Below, in pieces: positions 27,594 to 37,428 of a stretch of DNA of 64,000 bases; the first letter of the stretch is position 1; every line of letters begins with the position of its first letter. This DNA is from Marinifilum_A sediminis (GTDB lineage: Bacteria > Bacteroidota > Bacteroidia > Bacteroidales > Marinifilaceae), in NCBI GenBank assembly GCA_947496465.1, contig CANMCX010000009.1, forward strand, positions 62,001-126,000, given 5' to 3'. A program made the position numbers and the translations under genes. The notes under the pieces were generated by a model. The model did no database searches. It was not told the DNA's origin and worked only from the letters and a program-made list of their open reading frames with translations.

Positions 27594-28514
27594 TTATAGT
27601 TCTTCTATTTCAGACATGTATTCCGAAGTATGAACTAGTAACTTTTGCAATTCAACCAAAAGTTCTGTTTTATTCTCCTCTTCCATTCTACTCATTGGTG
27701 ATCGAAATTCTTCCTTAACTTTTCCCATAAGGCTTAAACCTGTTTTTACAGGAATAGGATTGGATTCGATAAAACACAATTGAATAATTTTCAGATATTT
27801 TAAATGTAGGTCTCTTGCAGCTATTAAATCACCTTTTAAAGCAAAATTCATTAAATCATGAAATTCTTTTGGAAAGAGATTTGCAATCACAGAAATCACA
27901 CCATCAGCACCTAAACATACAGCTGGAAAAGCCAAAGCATCATCTCCTGAGAAAACCATAAAATCTTTTGGTTTATCTCTTAAAATACAAGCCATTTGCT
28001 CTAAATTACCCGATGCTTCTTTTATTCCGGCGATATTATCAAATTTATTAGCCAACTCAATTACAACATCACAAGGGATATTGCAAGCCGTTCTGCCAGG
28101 AACATTATACATTATTACAGGTATGTCAATCGATGTCGCAATCTGCGAAAAATAGTCAATCAATCCTTTTCTTGTAGGTTTATTGTAGTATGGAGCAACG
28201 ACAAGAACTGCATCAGCACCTAAAGATTCTGCCAAAAGTGAATTTTCAATAGCTGTAGCCGTGCAGTTAGAACCAGTTCCAACAATTACAGGCACCTGTT
28301 TATTCACTTTTTTCACCACAAATTGAATTACTTCAGCATACTCTTCTTTCGATAGAGTTGCTGCCTCACCTGTGGTGCCGCATACAACAATCCCGTTGGT
28401 TTCATTTTCTAAATGAAAATTAATTAAACCGTCGAATGATGCGTAATCAATACTTCCATCTGCATTAAAAGGTGTTACCACAGCAACAATTGATCCCTGC
28501 CAGTTTTTTCTCAT
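27594..28514 (-). CDS. dapA: 4-hydroxy-tetrahydrodipicolinate synthase DapA
   Basis: A 306-residue cytosolic TIM-barrel aldolase condensing pyruvate with aspartate semialdehyde, the first committed step of lysine and diaminopimelate synthesis. It has GTTGEAATLS near 45-54, YYNKPTRKG, YNVPGRTACN with the conserved tyrosine and threonine-arginine, and IKEASGN with the Schiff-base lysine at 165. Length matches the family. Divergent from an ACT-domain gene starting 277 bases upstream, which may be related to amino-acid control. Confidence 0.93.
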   Translation of the reverse strand: MRKNWQGSIVAVVTPFNADGSIDYASFDGLINFHLENETNGIVVCGTTGEAATLSKEEYAEVIQFVVKKVNKQVPVIVGTGSNCTATAIENSLLAESLGADAVLVVAPYYNKPTRKGLIDYFSQIATSIDIPVIMYNVPGRTACNIPCDVVIELANKFDNIAGIKEASGNLEQMACILRDKPKDFMVFSGDDALAFPAVCLGADGVISVIANLFPKEFHDLMNFALKGDLIAARDLHLKYLKIIQLCFIESNPIPVKTGLSLMGKVKEEFRSPMSRMEEENKTELLVELQKLLVHTSEYMSEIEEL

Positions 28515-28791
28515 TTTACTTCTTTTAATAATTCATAATATGAATTGAAATCTAAAATAACCCCAATAAACTCCTGATTTACATTACATCAATATACAAA
28601 ACAAACAGAAGCTTATTGGTATTATTCCTTGATTAAAAATCCTACTTGGTTAATGTAGGGTTGTGGTTTACGGCTGCAAATATAGAATGGGAAGGGATAT
28701 CAATAAAATTTTTAGAAAATTTATTCAAAAATTCTACATTCTGTTAGTTTTTCAACATATTTGTAGAGAAATTCAACAAACATTAAGAATA

Positions 28792-29451
28792 ATGATAACA
28801 ATTCCACAAGTTGTAGAAAAAATTGTAAGTGCTCAACCCTTTTTAGCAGAAGCTTTGGTTGAAGGTTTGATCAACGTTTCGTCATTGGCCCGCAAAATAC
28901 AGAATCAAGTTGAACAAAGTGTAAAAAAACCTGTGAAAATTGGTGCAATTATAATGGCTCTAAATAGATTGGCTCCTAATCTTGAGGTAAAAATTAATCC
29001 TGGATTAAAAGAAGTAATCACAAATGTAGGTGACATAATTGTGAGATCTCATCTTGTTGATTTCACTTATAAAAACTCAAATACACTGATTGAAAAACAC
29101 ACAGAATTATTAAAATCTATTGGTCCAAACCAAGAGTTTTTTTACACAATGGTACAAGGTGTTTTTGAATCGAATCTGGTTGTTTCAAGTTCCTTACAGG
29201 AAAAGGTTGAAGAAGCTTTTTCGGGCGAATACCTGGTGTCTAGAAGTCAACAGCTATCGTCGGTAACCTTAAAGTTACCTGCTGCCAATAGCCAACAACT
29301 TGGTTTTTATTATTTTATTCTGAAAAATATTGCCTGGGCTGGCATAAACATACAAGAAGTAGTTTCTACAACAAACGAATTTACTTTAGTTGTTAACGAT
29401 GCCGATATAGATAAGACATTTTCTGTTCTAAAAAATATGGGGAATCATTAG
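28792..29451 (+). CDS. ACT domain-containing protein, aspartokinase-tail-like
   Basis: A 219-residue soluble protein. The ATG at 28792 (MITIPQVVEKIV) is chosen over an upstream in-frame start at 28663 because the intervening residues are low-complexity and start inside a promoter-like gap. The N-terminal half is helical (AEALVEGLINVSSLARKIQNQV) and may be a winged-helix-like module. The C-terminus, SVTLKLPAANSQQLGFYYFI followed by AGINIQEVVSTTNEFTLVVNDADIDKTFSVLK, is an ACT fold like the regulatory tail of aspartate kinase. No kinase domain is present. The divergent position beside dapA suggests amino-acid sensing, which is inference. Confidence 0.65.
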   Translation: MITIPQVVEKIVSAQPFLAEALVEGLINVSSLARKIQNQVEQSVKKPVKIGAIIMALNRLAPNLEVKINPGLKEVITNVGDIIVRSHLVDFTYKNSNTLIEKHTELLKSIGPNQEFFYTMVQGVFESNLVVSSSLQEKVEEAFSGEYLVSRSQQLSSVTLKLPAANSQQLGFYYFILKNIAWAGINIQEVVSTTNEFTLVVNDADIDKTFSVLKNMGNH

Positions 29452-29468
29452 TAGATTCCCCTTTTATC

Positions 29469-29954
29469 TTATTTGCCAAAGCAACACTTCTTGAACTTTT
29501 TACCACTTCCACAAAAACAAGGCTCATTTCTGCCTGGTAAACTTTCTTTCGTTATTGTATTAGGAAACTCTCCCGAAACATAAACCCAACTTCCATTTTC
29601 CTTTATAAAATATGATTTTTCATGAATAAATTCACTTAAACGATTCTCAAAGAAATGAGCTTTAAATTCAACAATACCTTCAGTATCGGCTTTAGTACCC
29701 AACTTGGTTTTCAAAACCTCCAACCTAATCCATTTTACCGATTTAGCCCAATTGAGAATTCCTTCTCTATCTTCTGTTGGTCTTGTTTCCGAAGCATAGG
29801 TTTTTAGAATATAATCAATATCCGCTAGAACAAAGGCCGAATATCTGCTTCGCATTAGTTCTTCTGCCGTTTTAGCTTCTCGAGTACCATTATGAATTGC
29901 CCCACAGCACTCCTCGTACGTTAAACTATTACCACAATAACAAAATTCATCCAT
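29469..29954 (-). CDS. ychJ: YchJ family SEC-C protein
   Basis: A 161-residue protein with SEC-C zinc motifs at both ends: FCYCGNSLTYEECCGAI at the N-terminus and RNEPCFCGSGKKFKKCC at the C-terminus. A central NTF2-like region (about 28-125) carries the family pattern AEELMRSRYSAFVLADIDYI and ends with the strand FKAHFFENRLSEFIHEKSYF. This is the YchJ/UPF0225 arrangement. The molecular function is unknown. It is 6 bases from the next upstream gene, so the three genes 31962-29469 probably form one leftward operon. Confidence 0.88.
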   Translation of the reverse strand: MDEFCYCGNSLTYEECCGAIHNGTREAKTAEELMRSRYSAFVLADIDYILKTYASETRPTEDREGILNWAKSVKWIRLEVLKTKLGTKADTEGIVEFKAHFFENRLSEFIHEKSYFIKENGSWVYVSGEFPNTITKESLPGRNEPCFCGSGKKFKKCCFGK

Positions 29955-29960
29955 AGTTAT

Positions 29961-30812
29961 TTAATTTTCAAATTTCGCAAAAAACTGATCCAGTTTATCG
30001 AAATCCTGCTCTCCAATTAAGCCTAAAAAATTGGCAAAATTAGGTGTAATACTTTCTAAAGATTCTTTGATCTTAAACATAGCATTAAATTCAGTAATGA
30101 ACTCTGCGCGCATATCAAAAGAACTTACCAAAGTCTCGTAGAAAACTCTAAACAAACCAGCATCACTATACAAAACCTGATCATCGATAGAAATCACCTT
30201 AAGTAAATTCATTAAAAGTTTTTTATCTTTTAATTCGACAGCTACAGCCAACCCTTTGGTAAAGTTGGCAAATAACATCTGTAGGGACTCCTTATCGTTG
30301 TATTCAGGAATTGGAACTGGAGTAAACTTGCAGTTCTCATACACATTAATTGCATTCTCTTTATCTCCAGCTGTTAGATACATAAAAGCACGAACATTTA
30401 TCAAACTCAATTGATAAAATTCCTGATATTTATCCTCTGGTAAATCAAGTAAAGCCTTATCTATAACCTCACCACCTTTAGCCATAGCTTCCTTAATCTT
30501 TTCCTCTCCTCTTTTAAAAGAATACTCGGCCATATATTGCAAAGCCCAATTCAATCCATACACCCATTTTCCAAGCTTAGAACATGATGAATATCCCTTT
30601 GCATATTCGTCACCTGCCTCGTTAAGTTCTCCAAATAAAGAGAATGCTCCGGCACGTAACTGTAAAATCTCTAAATAAAATTGAGCCTCCTCTTTTAGCT
30701 CCTCTACTCTATTGTCATTAAGAAATTGACGAATTATTTTTGGATCTTTTCCTTGAATTCCTTTGTTGTACAACTCAATTAAAGATTGGTATGTTTCCTT
30801 ACTTGTCTGCAT
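29961..30812 (-). CDS. TPR-like helical protein, function unknown
   Basis: A 283-residue soluble protein made almost wholly of helices, with TPR-like spacing (EAQFYLEILQLRAGAFSLFGELNEAGDEYAKGY and SLINVRAFMYLTAGDKENAINVYENC). No signal peptide, membrane helix or catalytic motif is visible. The start is one base after the MFS gene stop and the end is 6 bases before ychJ, so translation is likely coupled. I cannot name a function beyond protein interaction. Confidence 0.6.
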   Translation of the reverse strand: MQTSKETYQSLIELYNKGIQGKDPKIIRQFLNDNRVEELKEEAQFYLEILQLRAGAFSLFGELNEAGDEYAKGYSSCSKLGKWVYGLNWALQYMAEYSFKRGEEKIKEAMAKGGEVIDKALLDLPEDKYQEFYQLSLINVRAFMYLTAGDKENAINVYENCKFTPVPIPEYNDKESLQMLFANFTKGLAVAVELKDKKLLMNLLKVISIDDQVLYSDAGLFRVFYETLVSSFDMRAEFITEFNAMFKIKESLESITPNFANFLGLIGEQDFDKLDQFFAKFEN

Positions 30813-30813
30813 A

Positions 30814-31962
30814 TTATATTGATTTATTTATTCTAATTAATTGAACAAATCCCAATGATACCACACTTAAAAATGCTCCAGCTAAAAATGGTATCTGAGG
30901 GTTTATCATCCATAAAATTCCGCCAATAACGGGAATTACCACTGCCGAAATATGATTAATTCCAAATCCTACAGCCATGGAAGGGGCAATATCTTTTTTA
31001 TCTCCTGTTTTTTGAAAATAGGTATTAATTCCCATTGAAAATCCGAAAAAGATATGGTCTATAATGTATAAGGCAGCTATCACAATTCCATTATCGATAA
31101 AAGCATATCCCAAGAACACAAAAATCAGAAAAGAATACTCGGCTGATAGCATTTTCCGTTCACCAAATTTATTAATTCCTTTCGCAATATAAGGGGATAT
31201 GAAATAGGTAATTATATTATTTACAACGAATAATACTGCAATATTACTTACAGTGTAATTGTATTTTTCTACCAACATAAACACTGCAAAAACTACAAAT
31301 ATTTGTCTTCTCGCACCACTTAAAAAGTTAAGTACATAAAACAACCAATATCTTTTTCGAAGCACCATTCCTTTATTCTGTGGAACGATATTTTTATCAA
31401 CAGGATCCCAAAATAAAGCCCACACACCAAGAGCAAAAACAGCAACTCCAATTAGTATAAAGCTGGCTTGTAGCGATATGATTTGAGAAATACCGAAAAT
31501 AAAGGCTCCCATACTAATGTTTGCAACTGCTGTCCAGCTTTTCTGTTTTGCAAAAACAAAAGGTGATTGTTCAATCGAAAAATATTGTAGCGTAAGTGAT
31601 TTATTAGTTGTTTCGAAGTAATGAAAACCAACCGACATAATAAGAGTGGTAAATACCAAGCCCAAAAAACTTGGAAAAAATCCAGTAAGAGCAACTCCCA
31701 ATCCAACAAACAATACAGAAATCGCAGATAATCGATGCTCTTTAATAATCAATAATAAATAGATAACCAGAAAAACTAAAAAACCGGGTATCTCACGTAC
31801 TGACTGTATTACACCTACCTGAAAGCCATTAATACCAACCTGATCAACTGCAAAGTTGTTAAATAAAGTTCTCCATCCCTGATGTCCTGCCGTAGCTGCA
31901 ATTACCAATAACATTAAGTACTGGTACATTATATTTTTTCTCAGCTCTCTAGTCATTCTCAA
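30814..31962 (-). CDS. Major facilitator superfamily transporter
   Basis: A 382-residue inner-membrane protein with about twelve helices in two bundles. The start RMTRELRKNIMYQYLMLLVIAAT, the loop after helix 2 (VIQSVREIPGFLVFLVIYLLL) and the second bundle beginning near RKRYWLFYVLNFLSGARRQIF fit an MFS protein of the YbfB/YfkF-like group. The usual GxxxDRxGRR loop is poorly conserved (LLIIKEHRLSA). The substrate is unknown. It is the first gene of the leftward operon with the TPR-like protein and ychJ. Confidence 0.8.
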   Translation of the reverse strand: MRMTRELRKNIMYQYLMLLVIAATAGHQGWRTLFNNFAVDQVGINGFQVGVIQSVREIPGFLVFLVIYLLLIIKEHRLSAISVLFVGLGVALTGFFPSFLGLVFTTLIMSVGFHYFETTNKSLTLQYFSIEQSPFVFAKQKSWTAVANISMGAFIFGISQIISLQASFILIGVAVFALGVWALFWDPVDKNIVPQNKGMVLRKRYWLFYVLNFLSGARRQIFVVFAVFMLVEKYNYTVSNIAVLFVVNNIITYFISPYIAKGINKFGERKMLSAEYSFLIFVFLGYAFIDNGIVIAALYIIDHIFFGFSMGINTYFQKTGDKKDIAPSMAVGFGINHISAVVIPVIGGILWMINPQIPFLAGAFLSVVSLGFVQLIRINKSI

Positions 31963-32050
31963 AATCTATTTTCATTAAGCCGCGAAGGTACAAAAATGTA
32001 CGCAGAGAATAGTTTCTTTAGACGATGAAAAGATAATTTCACAGAAGGCT

Positions 32051-32080
32051 TTTGTCTTGATCATTAATTTCTCAATTTTG
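32051..32080 (+). promoter_or_regulatory. Bacteroidota-type promoter upstream of nitroreductase
   Basis: TTTG at 32051-32054 and CAATTTTG at 32073-32080 match the -33 and -7 elements of Bacteroidota sigma-ABfr promoters (TTTG and TAnnTTTG, one mismatch) with an 18-base spacer. Transcription would begin near 32086, about 20 bases before the ATG at 32108. Confidence 0.5.
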
Positions 32081-32107
32081 TACTCAAATCAATAAAAAAC
32101 GAAAAGC

Positions 32108-32623
32108 ATGGATTTTAAAACATTGATATCAAATCGTTATTCTGTACGATCCTATTTACAAAAAGAAGTTGAGGAAGAAAAACTAATTAAAATTCTTGAA
32201 GCTGGACAAATTGCTCCTTCTGCAGTAAATTTTCAGCCCTGGCATTTCATTGTAGTAAGTGAACCTGAGAATCGTGAAAAATTTTCTGAAATTTATCACC
32301 GTAATTGGTTTAAAGAAGCGCCTGTGTATATAATTGTTTGCGGTGATCACAAACAAGCTTGGAAAAGAAAAGAAGATGGGAAAGATCACACTGATGTTGA
32401 CGCAGCCATTGCTATTGATCACATGACATTGCAAGCAGTTGAATTAGGTCTTGGTACTTGTTGGATTTGCAATTTTTTTGTAGATAAATGTAAAGAATTT
32501 TTCAATTTACCAAAACATATTGAACCAATTGCAATTCTTTCATTAGGATATCCAAATAATGATAAGATACCTGCAAAAAAAAGAAAATCACTGGAAGAAA
32601 TTGTTCATTGGGAAAAGTTTTAA
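32108..32623 (+). CDS. Nitroreductase family flavoprotein
   Basis: A 171-residue FMN-dependent oxidoreductase of the nitroreductase fold. The FMN-phosphate contacts lie in NRYSVRSYLQKEV near the start. GQIAPSAVNFQPWHFIVVSE follows as the family's PSxxNxQPW motif. DAAIAIDHMTLQAVELGLGTCWICNF is the dimer-interface helix and flavin loop, and ILSLGYPN near the C-terminus completes the fold. It reduces nitro compounds, quinones or other acceptors with NAD(P)H; the physiological substrate is unknown. The CobW-type GTPase gene starts 4 bases after its stop, so they form one operon. Confidence 0.88.
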   Translation: MDFKTLISNRYSVRSYLQKEVEEEKLIKILEAGQIAPSAVNFQPWHFIVVSEPENREKFSEIYHRNWFKEAPVYIIVCGDHKQAWKRKEDGKDHTDVDAAIAIDHMTLQAVELGLGTCWICNFFVDKCKEFFNLPKHIEPIAILSLGYPNNDKIPAKKRKSLEEIVHWEKF

Positions 32624-32626
32624 TTT

Positions 32627-33589
32627 ATGAGTAAAATTCCAGTAACTGTAATAACAGGCTTTTTAGGAGCAGGTAAAACCAGCTTACTCAACCATTTAAT
32701 TGATATTTATCCTGAAAAGAAATTTGCCATTATCGAAAATGAATTTGGCGAAGAGAATATTGATTCCCAATTGGTTGAAAACATCCAAAACGAAGATATT
32801 TTTGAATTAAGTAATGGTTGTATCTGTTGCAATTTAAATCAGGAGTTGTTCCTTGTTTTACAAAAATTGATTGATTCTAATCATTCATTCAATCATTTGT
32901 TAATTGAAACAACAGGAATTGCTGATCCTGGAAGTATTTTGGCTTCATTCATTAGCGATCCGATTGTTAAAAAAGAATTTGAGCTCGATAGTGTAATTTG
33001 TCTGGTTGATGCCTCCGTTTCGAAAGTAGATCCAGAAAAGGATGATATCTTAAACAAGCAAATTGCCGTTGCTGATCTACTTTTAGTCAACAAAACCGAT
33101 TTGGTAGATAAAAAGCACTTACTTGAGTTGAGAAATTCTATTCAAATGAAAAATAATTTTGCCCAAATTTTAAATTGTGTTCACTCCAAACCAGAATCAA
33201 AAAAAATATTGGATAGATACGCCTACAATCCTTCCAATATATTCCAGCATATTCTAGGAATTGAAAAAAGAGAATCATCGACTACTAACTCTCATGGAAT
33301 TCAGAGTATGCTTTACACTTCAGTAAAGCCTTTGAATCAATTTAAAATTGGCATGTGGCTCGATGCATTCCTCCAATTCAATCAAGATACTATTTACAGG
33401 GTGAAAGGTATATTGAATATTTCGGATGTTGATAATCGAATAGTACTACAATCGGTGCACACGCAGATACAAGCAACAGTTGGAAAAGCTTGGCAAAAGG
33501 AAGAAATACGAGAAAGTAAAATTGTTATTATTGGAAAGGATTTAAATCAAGATGCAATTCGAAAGAATCTGAAAGAACTTAGTGAATAA
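32627..33589 (+). CDS. CobW/G3E family metal-chaperone GTPase
   Basis: A 320-residue GTPase of the COG0523 group. It has the P-loop GFLGAGKTS at 11-19, FAIIENEFGEENID as the Glu-rich switch, GCICC with Cys65, Cys67 and Cys68 as the conserved CXCC metal site, and NKTDLVD as the guanine specificity motif. A C-terminal CobW_C domain follows from about 220 to 315. These proteins deliver zinc, cobalt or other metals to client enzymes. No zinc-uptake or cobalamin-synthesis gene is adjacent, so the metal is open. It is 4 bases downstream of a nitroreductase and ends at a strong terminator. Confidence 0.88.
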   Translation: MSKIPVTVITGFLGAGKTSLLNHLIDIYPEKKFAIIENEFGEENIDSQLVENIQNEDIFELSNGCICCNLNQELFLVLQKLIDSNHSFNHLLIETTGIADPGSILASFISDPIVKKEFELDSVICLVDASVSKVDPEKDDILNKQIAVADLLLVNKTDLVDKKHLLELRNSIQMKNNFAQILNCVHSKPESKKILDRYAYNPSNIFQHILGIEKRESSTTNSHGIQSMLYTSVKPLNQFKIGMWLDAFLQFNQDTIYRVKGILNISDVDNRIVLQSVHTQIQATVGKAWQKEEIRESKIVIIGKDLNQDAIRKNLKELSE

Positions 33590-33615
33590 AAAAACGAGAG
33601 CCGCGGCTCTCGTTT
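33590..33615. terminator. Bidirectional terminator
   Basis: AAAACGAGAGCC and GGCTCTCGTTTT form a long, nearly uninterrupted palindrome with T-runs in both directions. It separates the CobW gene from the converging FNR-type regulator. Confidence 0.88.
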
Positions 33616-33625
33616 TCTTTATATA

Positions 33626-34330
33626 TCATCCGGTTTCACTAATTCGTTCCAATTGATCAAAATCTATAACACTAAGCTTTCGTCCATCTAGTTTTATAAT
33701 GCCCTCGTTATGGAACTCTTTTAATATTCGAATGGCACTATCTTTCGACATCCCAGTAAGATCTGCTACATCCTGTCTTGAAAGGTGTAAATTAAACTCG
33801 GCACTCTCGTAAATTTTACTTGTAAGATAGATTAATCCATCTGCTATTCTTCCATGCATTTGTTTTTGTGAAAGACTAACCATTTTTTCAAACGAATAAA
33901 TGCCTTTTTGAGTACAATTTCTAATAAACTCTTCTGCAAACAATGAATTTGATTTGATCAAACTTTTAAATGACTCAATATCAATAAAGCATGCTGTACA
34001 ATCATCCAATGCCGCAATAGAATAGTGGTGTCTATTATCAAAATACAATGATGCTTGACCAACAATCTCCCAGGGTTTTACAATTCTAATTATTAATTGC
34101 TTATCTTGAACGCCTTCAACATACAATTTTGCCAATCCTGTCGTTAATATTAGCAAATGAGTAGCTGAGGTACCTTGTTTAAAAATTGTTTCGCCAGCTT
34201 TAAATTTAACTTCAAATCGGCTTTTATTTAATTCAATTAACTCATCATGTGAAAGCAAACTCAATTGGGGGATTCTCATATTGCAATCAACACAGTTTTT
34301 GCAATTATCAGATTTAGAAAATTTAGCCAT
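33626..34330 (-). CDS. Crp/Fnr family regulator with N-terminal cysteine cluster
   Basis: A 234-residue regulator. The N-terminus carries NCKNCVDCN with Cys10, Cys13 and Cys16, and Cys111 and Cys114 (DDCTACF) lie in the cyclic-nucleotide-type barrel. Three N-terminal cysteines plus one in the barrel is the FNR arrangement for an oxygen-sensitive 4Fe-4S cluster. The barrel (about 28-140) is followed by the dimer helix and a winged helix-turn-helix (LHLSRQDVADLTGMSKDSAIRILKEF). It is divergent from the c-type cytochrome operon that starts 333 bases away. It therefore probably controls that operon in response to oxygen or redox. Cluster binding is inference from spacing. Confidence 0.85.
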   Translation of the reverse strand: MAKFSKSDNCKNCVDCNMRIPQLSLLSHDELIELNKSRFEVKFKAGETIFKQGTSATHLLILTTGLAKLYVEGVQDKQLIIRIVKPWEIVGQASLYFDNRHHYSIAALDDCTACFIDIESFKSLIKSNSLFAEEFIRNCTQKGIYSFEKMVSLSQKQMHGRIADGLIYLTSKIYESAEFNLHLSRQDVADLTGMSKDSAIRILKEFHNEGIIKLDGRKLSVIDFDQLERISETG

Positions 34331-34662
34331 AGTATTAGGTTAGAAATAGGGGTTTCAAAAATGGGTATTTAAAGCTATTTTAAAAAAAATTAAAATCAAA
34401 TCATTTTTCACCCAAAATACTAGTGAATCATATGCTTCGTAATTAATATTTTCTATCAAACAACTATTAAATATAGAAAAAAGAGTGAGATAAGCCTAGT
34501 GAAACACTGATAAATGTCGATTTGAAAGAGACAAATTCCTTTTTTTCATAAAATAAATCTCGCCACGCCATAATCGCTGCTATAATTCCAAATTTTTACC
34601 TTTAGAATGAGGTGAAAAACCTTAAAGAACCTAATCAGTACTTAATCTAAAATCTAAATACT
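34331..34662. other. Divergent promoter region
   Basis: A 332-base gap between the FNR-type regulator and the cytochrome operon. It has no gene. A -7-like TACCTTTA at 34597-34604 precedes the cytochrome gene by about 60 bases. I do not find a convincing FNR box (TTGATnnnnATCAA); AGTGAAACACT at about 34498-34508 is the only short symmetric sequence of note. Confidence 0.4.
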
Positions 34663-35034
34663 ATGCAAAAGAGCAAATTAGTACACCTGTTACCGATTTT
34701 TGCGGCACTGCTCTGCTTTGTCTCCTGTGAGTACGATACAGTAGAATTCGATGAAATTGTAATTCCACCAGATCAAGAGGTTACTTTTGGTAATGATATC
34801 CAACCGATATTCAATGCTAATTGTGTTGATTGTCATGATGGTGGAATAGATCCGGATCTAAGAGAAGCAAATGCATACACTGCTCTACAAAATGGTGGTT
34901 ACATCAACACCGAAACACCTGCCGATAGCGAACTGTATAAGGTTTTACTGGAAGGATCTCATAGTACAAGGGCTTCTGCCACCGAAAAGCAGTTGATTCT
35001 TGAATGGATAACCCGAGGTGCTAACAACAACTAA
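34663..35034 (+). CDS. c-type cytochrome lipoprotein
   Basis: A 123-residue exported protein with a signal peptide and lipobox CFVSC (Cys at about 22). It has one heme-binding motif, ANCVDCHDGG, in a short cytochrome-type domain (FGNDIQPIFNANCVDCHDGG), the pattern of Planctomycete-type small cytochrome c domains. It is anchored to a membrane and faces the periplasm or the surface. The next gene, a DUF5777 barrel, starts 12 bases later, so the pair is co-expressed. It probably hands electrons to or from the barrel-associated chain. Confidence 0.82.
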   Translation: MQKSKLVHLLPIFAALLCFVSCEYDTVEFDEIVIPPDQEVTFGNDIQPIFNANCVDCHDGGIDPDLREANAYTALQNGGYINTETPADSELYKVLLEGSHSTRASATEKQLILEWITRGANNN

Positions 35035-35045
35035 AAATTAAGACT

Positions 35046-35954
<909 letters not shown>

Positions 35955-35978
35955 AATCTCTCATAAAAAATTAAGCTT

Positions 35979-36383
35979 ATGAAAACGATAAAAATTTTTA
36001 CCTTAATTGCTATTGCGATAGTTGGTTTCGCATTTACAGTGCAACAAAAGAAGGCGGGACCGTGGGAAGTTCCTGCAGAATATATGAGTATGGAAAACCC
36101 TATTGCAGATGATCAAGCCAGCATTAAAAAAGGTAAAATGGTTTACATGAAACATTGTCGCTCTTGTCACGGGAACCAAGGATTAGGTGATGGACCAAAA
36201 GCAGCTCGTCTTAAAACATTTCCTGGAGACTTCTCTTCAGCAGAATTTCACGCTCAAAAGGATGGTGAAATTTTATACAAGTCTATTATTGGTAGAGATG
36301 AAATGCCTAATTATGAGAAAAAAATACCTAGCAAGAAAGACAGATGGGCTGTTGTAAATTACATGCGCTCATTTAAAAAGTAA
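35979..36383 (+). CDS. Periplasmic c-type cytochrome
   Basis: A 134-residue soluble cytochrome c. The signal peptide ends near residue 21. The heme site is MKHCRSCHGNQGLGDGPKA at about 52-70. The methionine of GRDEMPNYEKKIPSKKDRWAVVNYMRSF is the likely sixth iron ligand, in a class I (cytochrome c6/CccA-like) fold. It would shuttle electrons in the periplasm. It is third in the operon with the lipoprotein cytochrome and DUF5777 barrel and is followed by a terminator at 36401-36437. Confidence 0.85.
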   Translation: MKTIKIFTLIAIAIVGFAFTVQQKKAGPWEVPAEYMSMENPIADDQASIKKGKMVYMKHCRSCHGNQGLGDGPKAARLKTFPGDFSSAEFHAQKDGEILYKSIIGRDEMPNYEKKIPSKKDRWAVVNYMRSFKK

Positions 36384-36400
36384 AATTATTTTAAGGATTA

Positions 36401-36437
36401 AAAAGGGTATAATTACATTGCATTATACCCTTTTTTT
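36401..36437 (+). terminator. Terminator after the cytochrome/DUF5777 operon
   Basis: AAAAGGGTATAAT and ATTATACCCTTTT form a perfect stem with an 8-base loop and a seven-T tail. It separates the three-gene operon from the 7-heme/cytochrome b pair, although read-through is possible. Confidence 0.85.
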
Positions 36438-36485
36438 ATCTTTTACCAGACCCGATTTATAATTAACCCAAGTAACAAAACCATT

Positions 36486-37427
36486 ATGCTAAAACATTTA
36501 ACGGTTTTTATCGGATTAATCTTCACCATTACCTTACTACATGCGCAAGATAATCCTTCTGCCGACACAAAAAAGAACCATGAATGCCTAAAGTGTCACG
36601 GAAACAGTACATATAAGTATATGAATGAGGATTTCGGAATGGAAATCAAAGAGTCGATGTGTGCGAATAGAATGATTGATACCATTGCCTATGCTCAATC
36701 TAATCATGGAATGTTTAAATGTACTGATTGTCATTCACCCGACTATGAAACTTTCCCACACGCAGGAAACCTTCGCATGGAAATGATGTATGCTTGTAAT
36801 GATTGTCACGCAGGTGATCCTGAATATGAAAAATTTCATTTCGAAGCTATTGAAGAGGCATTTTATGAAAGTATGCATTACAACCGCTCCCCTGATGCTT
36901 TTACCTGTTGGAGTTGTCACAATCCACACACGTATAAAACACAAGCAAGGATTAGCAAAAAAATCTCTGAAACTGTCCTTTACGATAATAACATTTGTTT
37001 AAGTTGTCATGCTGATATCAGTAAATATGAGCTATTAACGGAAAGAGAAAACATTAATATTCTTAAAACACATGACTGGTTGCCAAATCAAGAGTTACAT
37101 TTTAAGAATGTTAGGTGTATTGAGTGTCACACTCAATTAAATGATAGCTTATTAGTTAGCCATGTTGTGATGCCAAAAGAGAATGCGATTCGAGAATGTA
37201 CTTCATGCCATTCGGAAAATTCTCATTTAATGGCAAGTTTGTACAAGTATAAGAGTCTCGAATCAAGAAAAAGTGGCGGATTTCTAAATGCTGTAATTCT
37301 TAACGATTCGTACGTAATTGGTGCAAATAGAAATCAATATCTAAACATATTAAGTGTAATTCTTTTTGGACTGGTATTAGTTGGAATATTTACACATAGT
37401 CTTTTCCGAATTTTTAAACGCAAATAA
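36486..37427 (+). CDS. Membrane-anchored seven-heme c-type cytochrome
   Basis: A 313-residue multiheme cytochrome. It has a signal peptide (cleavage near 19, LHAQ), seven CXXCH motifs (CLKCH, CTDCH, CNDCH, CWSCH, CLSCH, CIECH, CTSCH) and one C-terminal helix (about 285-305, ILSVILFGLVLVGIFTHSLF). The hemes are in the periplasm, held to the inner membrane by that helix. Its stop is directly followed by the cytochrome b gene, so the pair resembles a quinol-cytochrome b-multiheme unit. That unit would pass electrons from the quinone pool to periplasmic acceptors. It lacks the NrfH/NapC signature and I cannot name the terminal acceptor. Confidence 0.85.
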   Translation: MLKHLTVFIGLIFTITLLHAQDNPSADTKKNHECLKCHGNSTYKYMNEDFGMEIKESMCANRMIDTIAYAQSNHGMFKCTDCHSPDYETFPHAGNLRMEMMYACNDCHAGDPEYEKFHFEAIEEAFYESMHYNRSPDAFTCWSCHNPHTYKTQARISKKISETVLYDNNICLSCHADISKYELLTERENINILKTHDWLPNQELHFKNVRCIECHTQLNDSLLVSHVVMPKENAIRECTSCHSENSHLMASLYKYKSLESRKSGGFLNAVILNDSYVIGANRNQYLNILSVILFGLVLVGIFTHSLFRIFKRK

Positions 37428-37428
37428 A

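Noticed and set aside
34331..34662. FNR binding site in the divergent gap
   Set aside because: No TTGAT-N4-ATCAA match was found; only a weak short palindrome is present.
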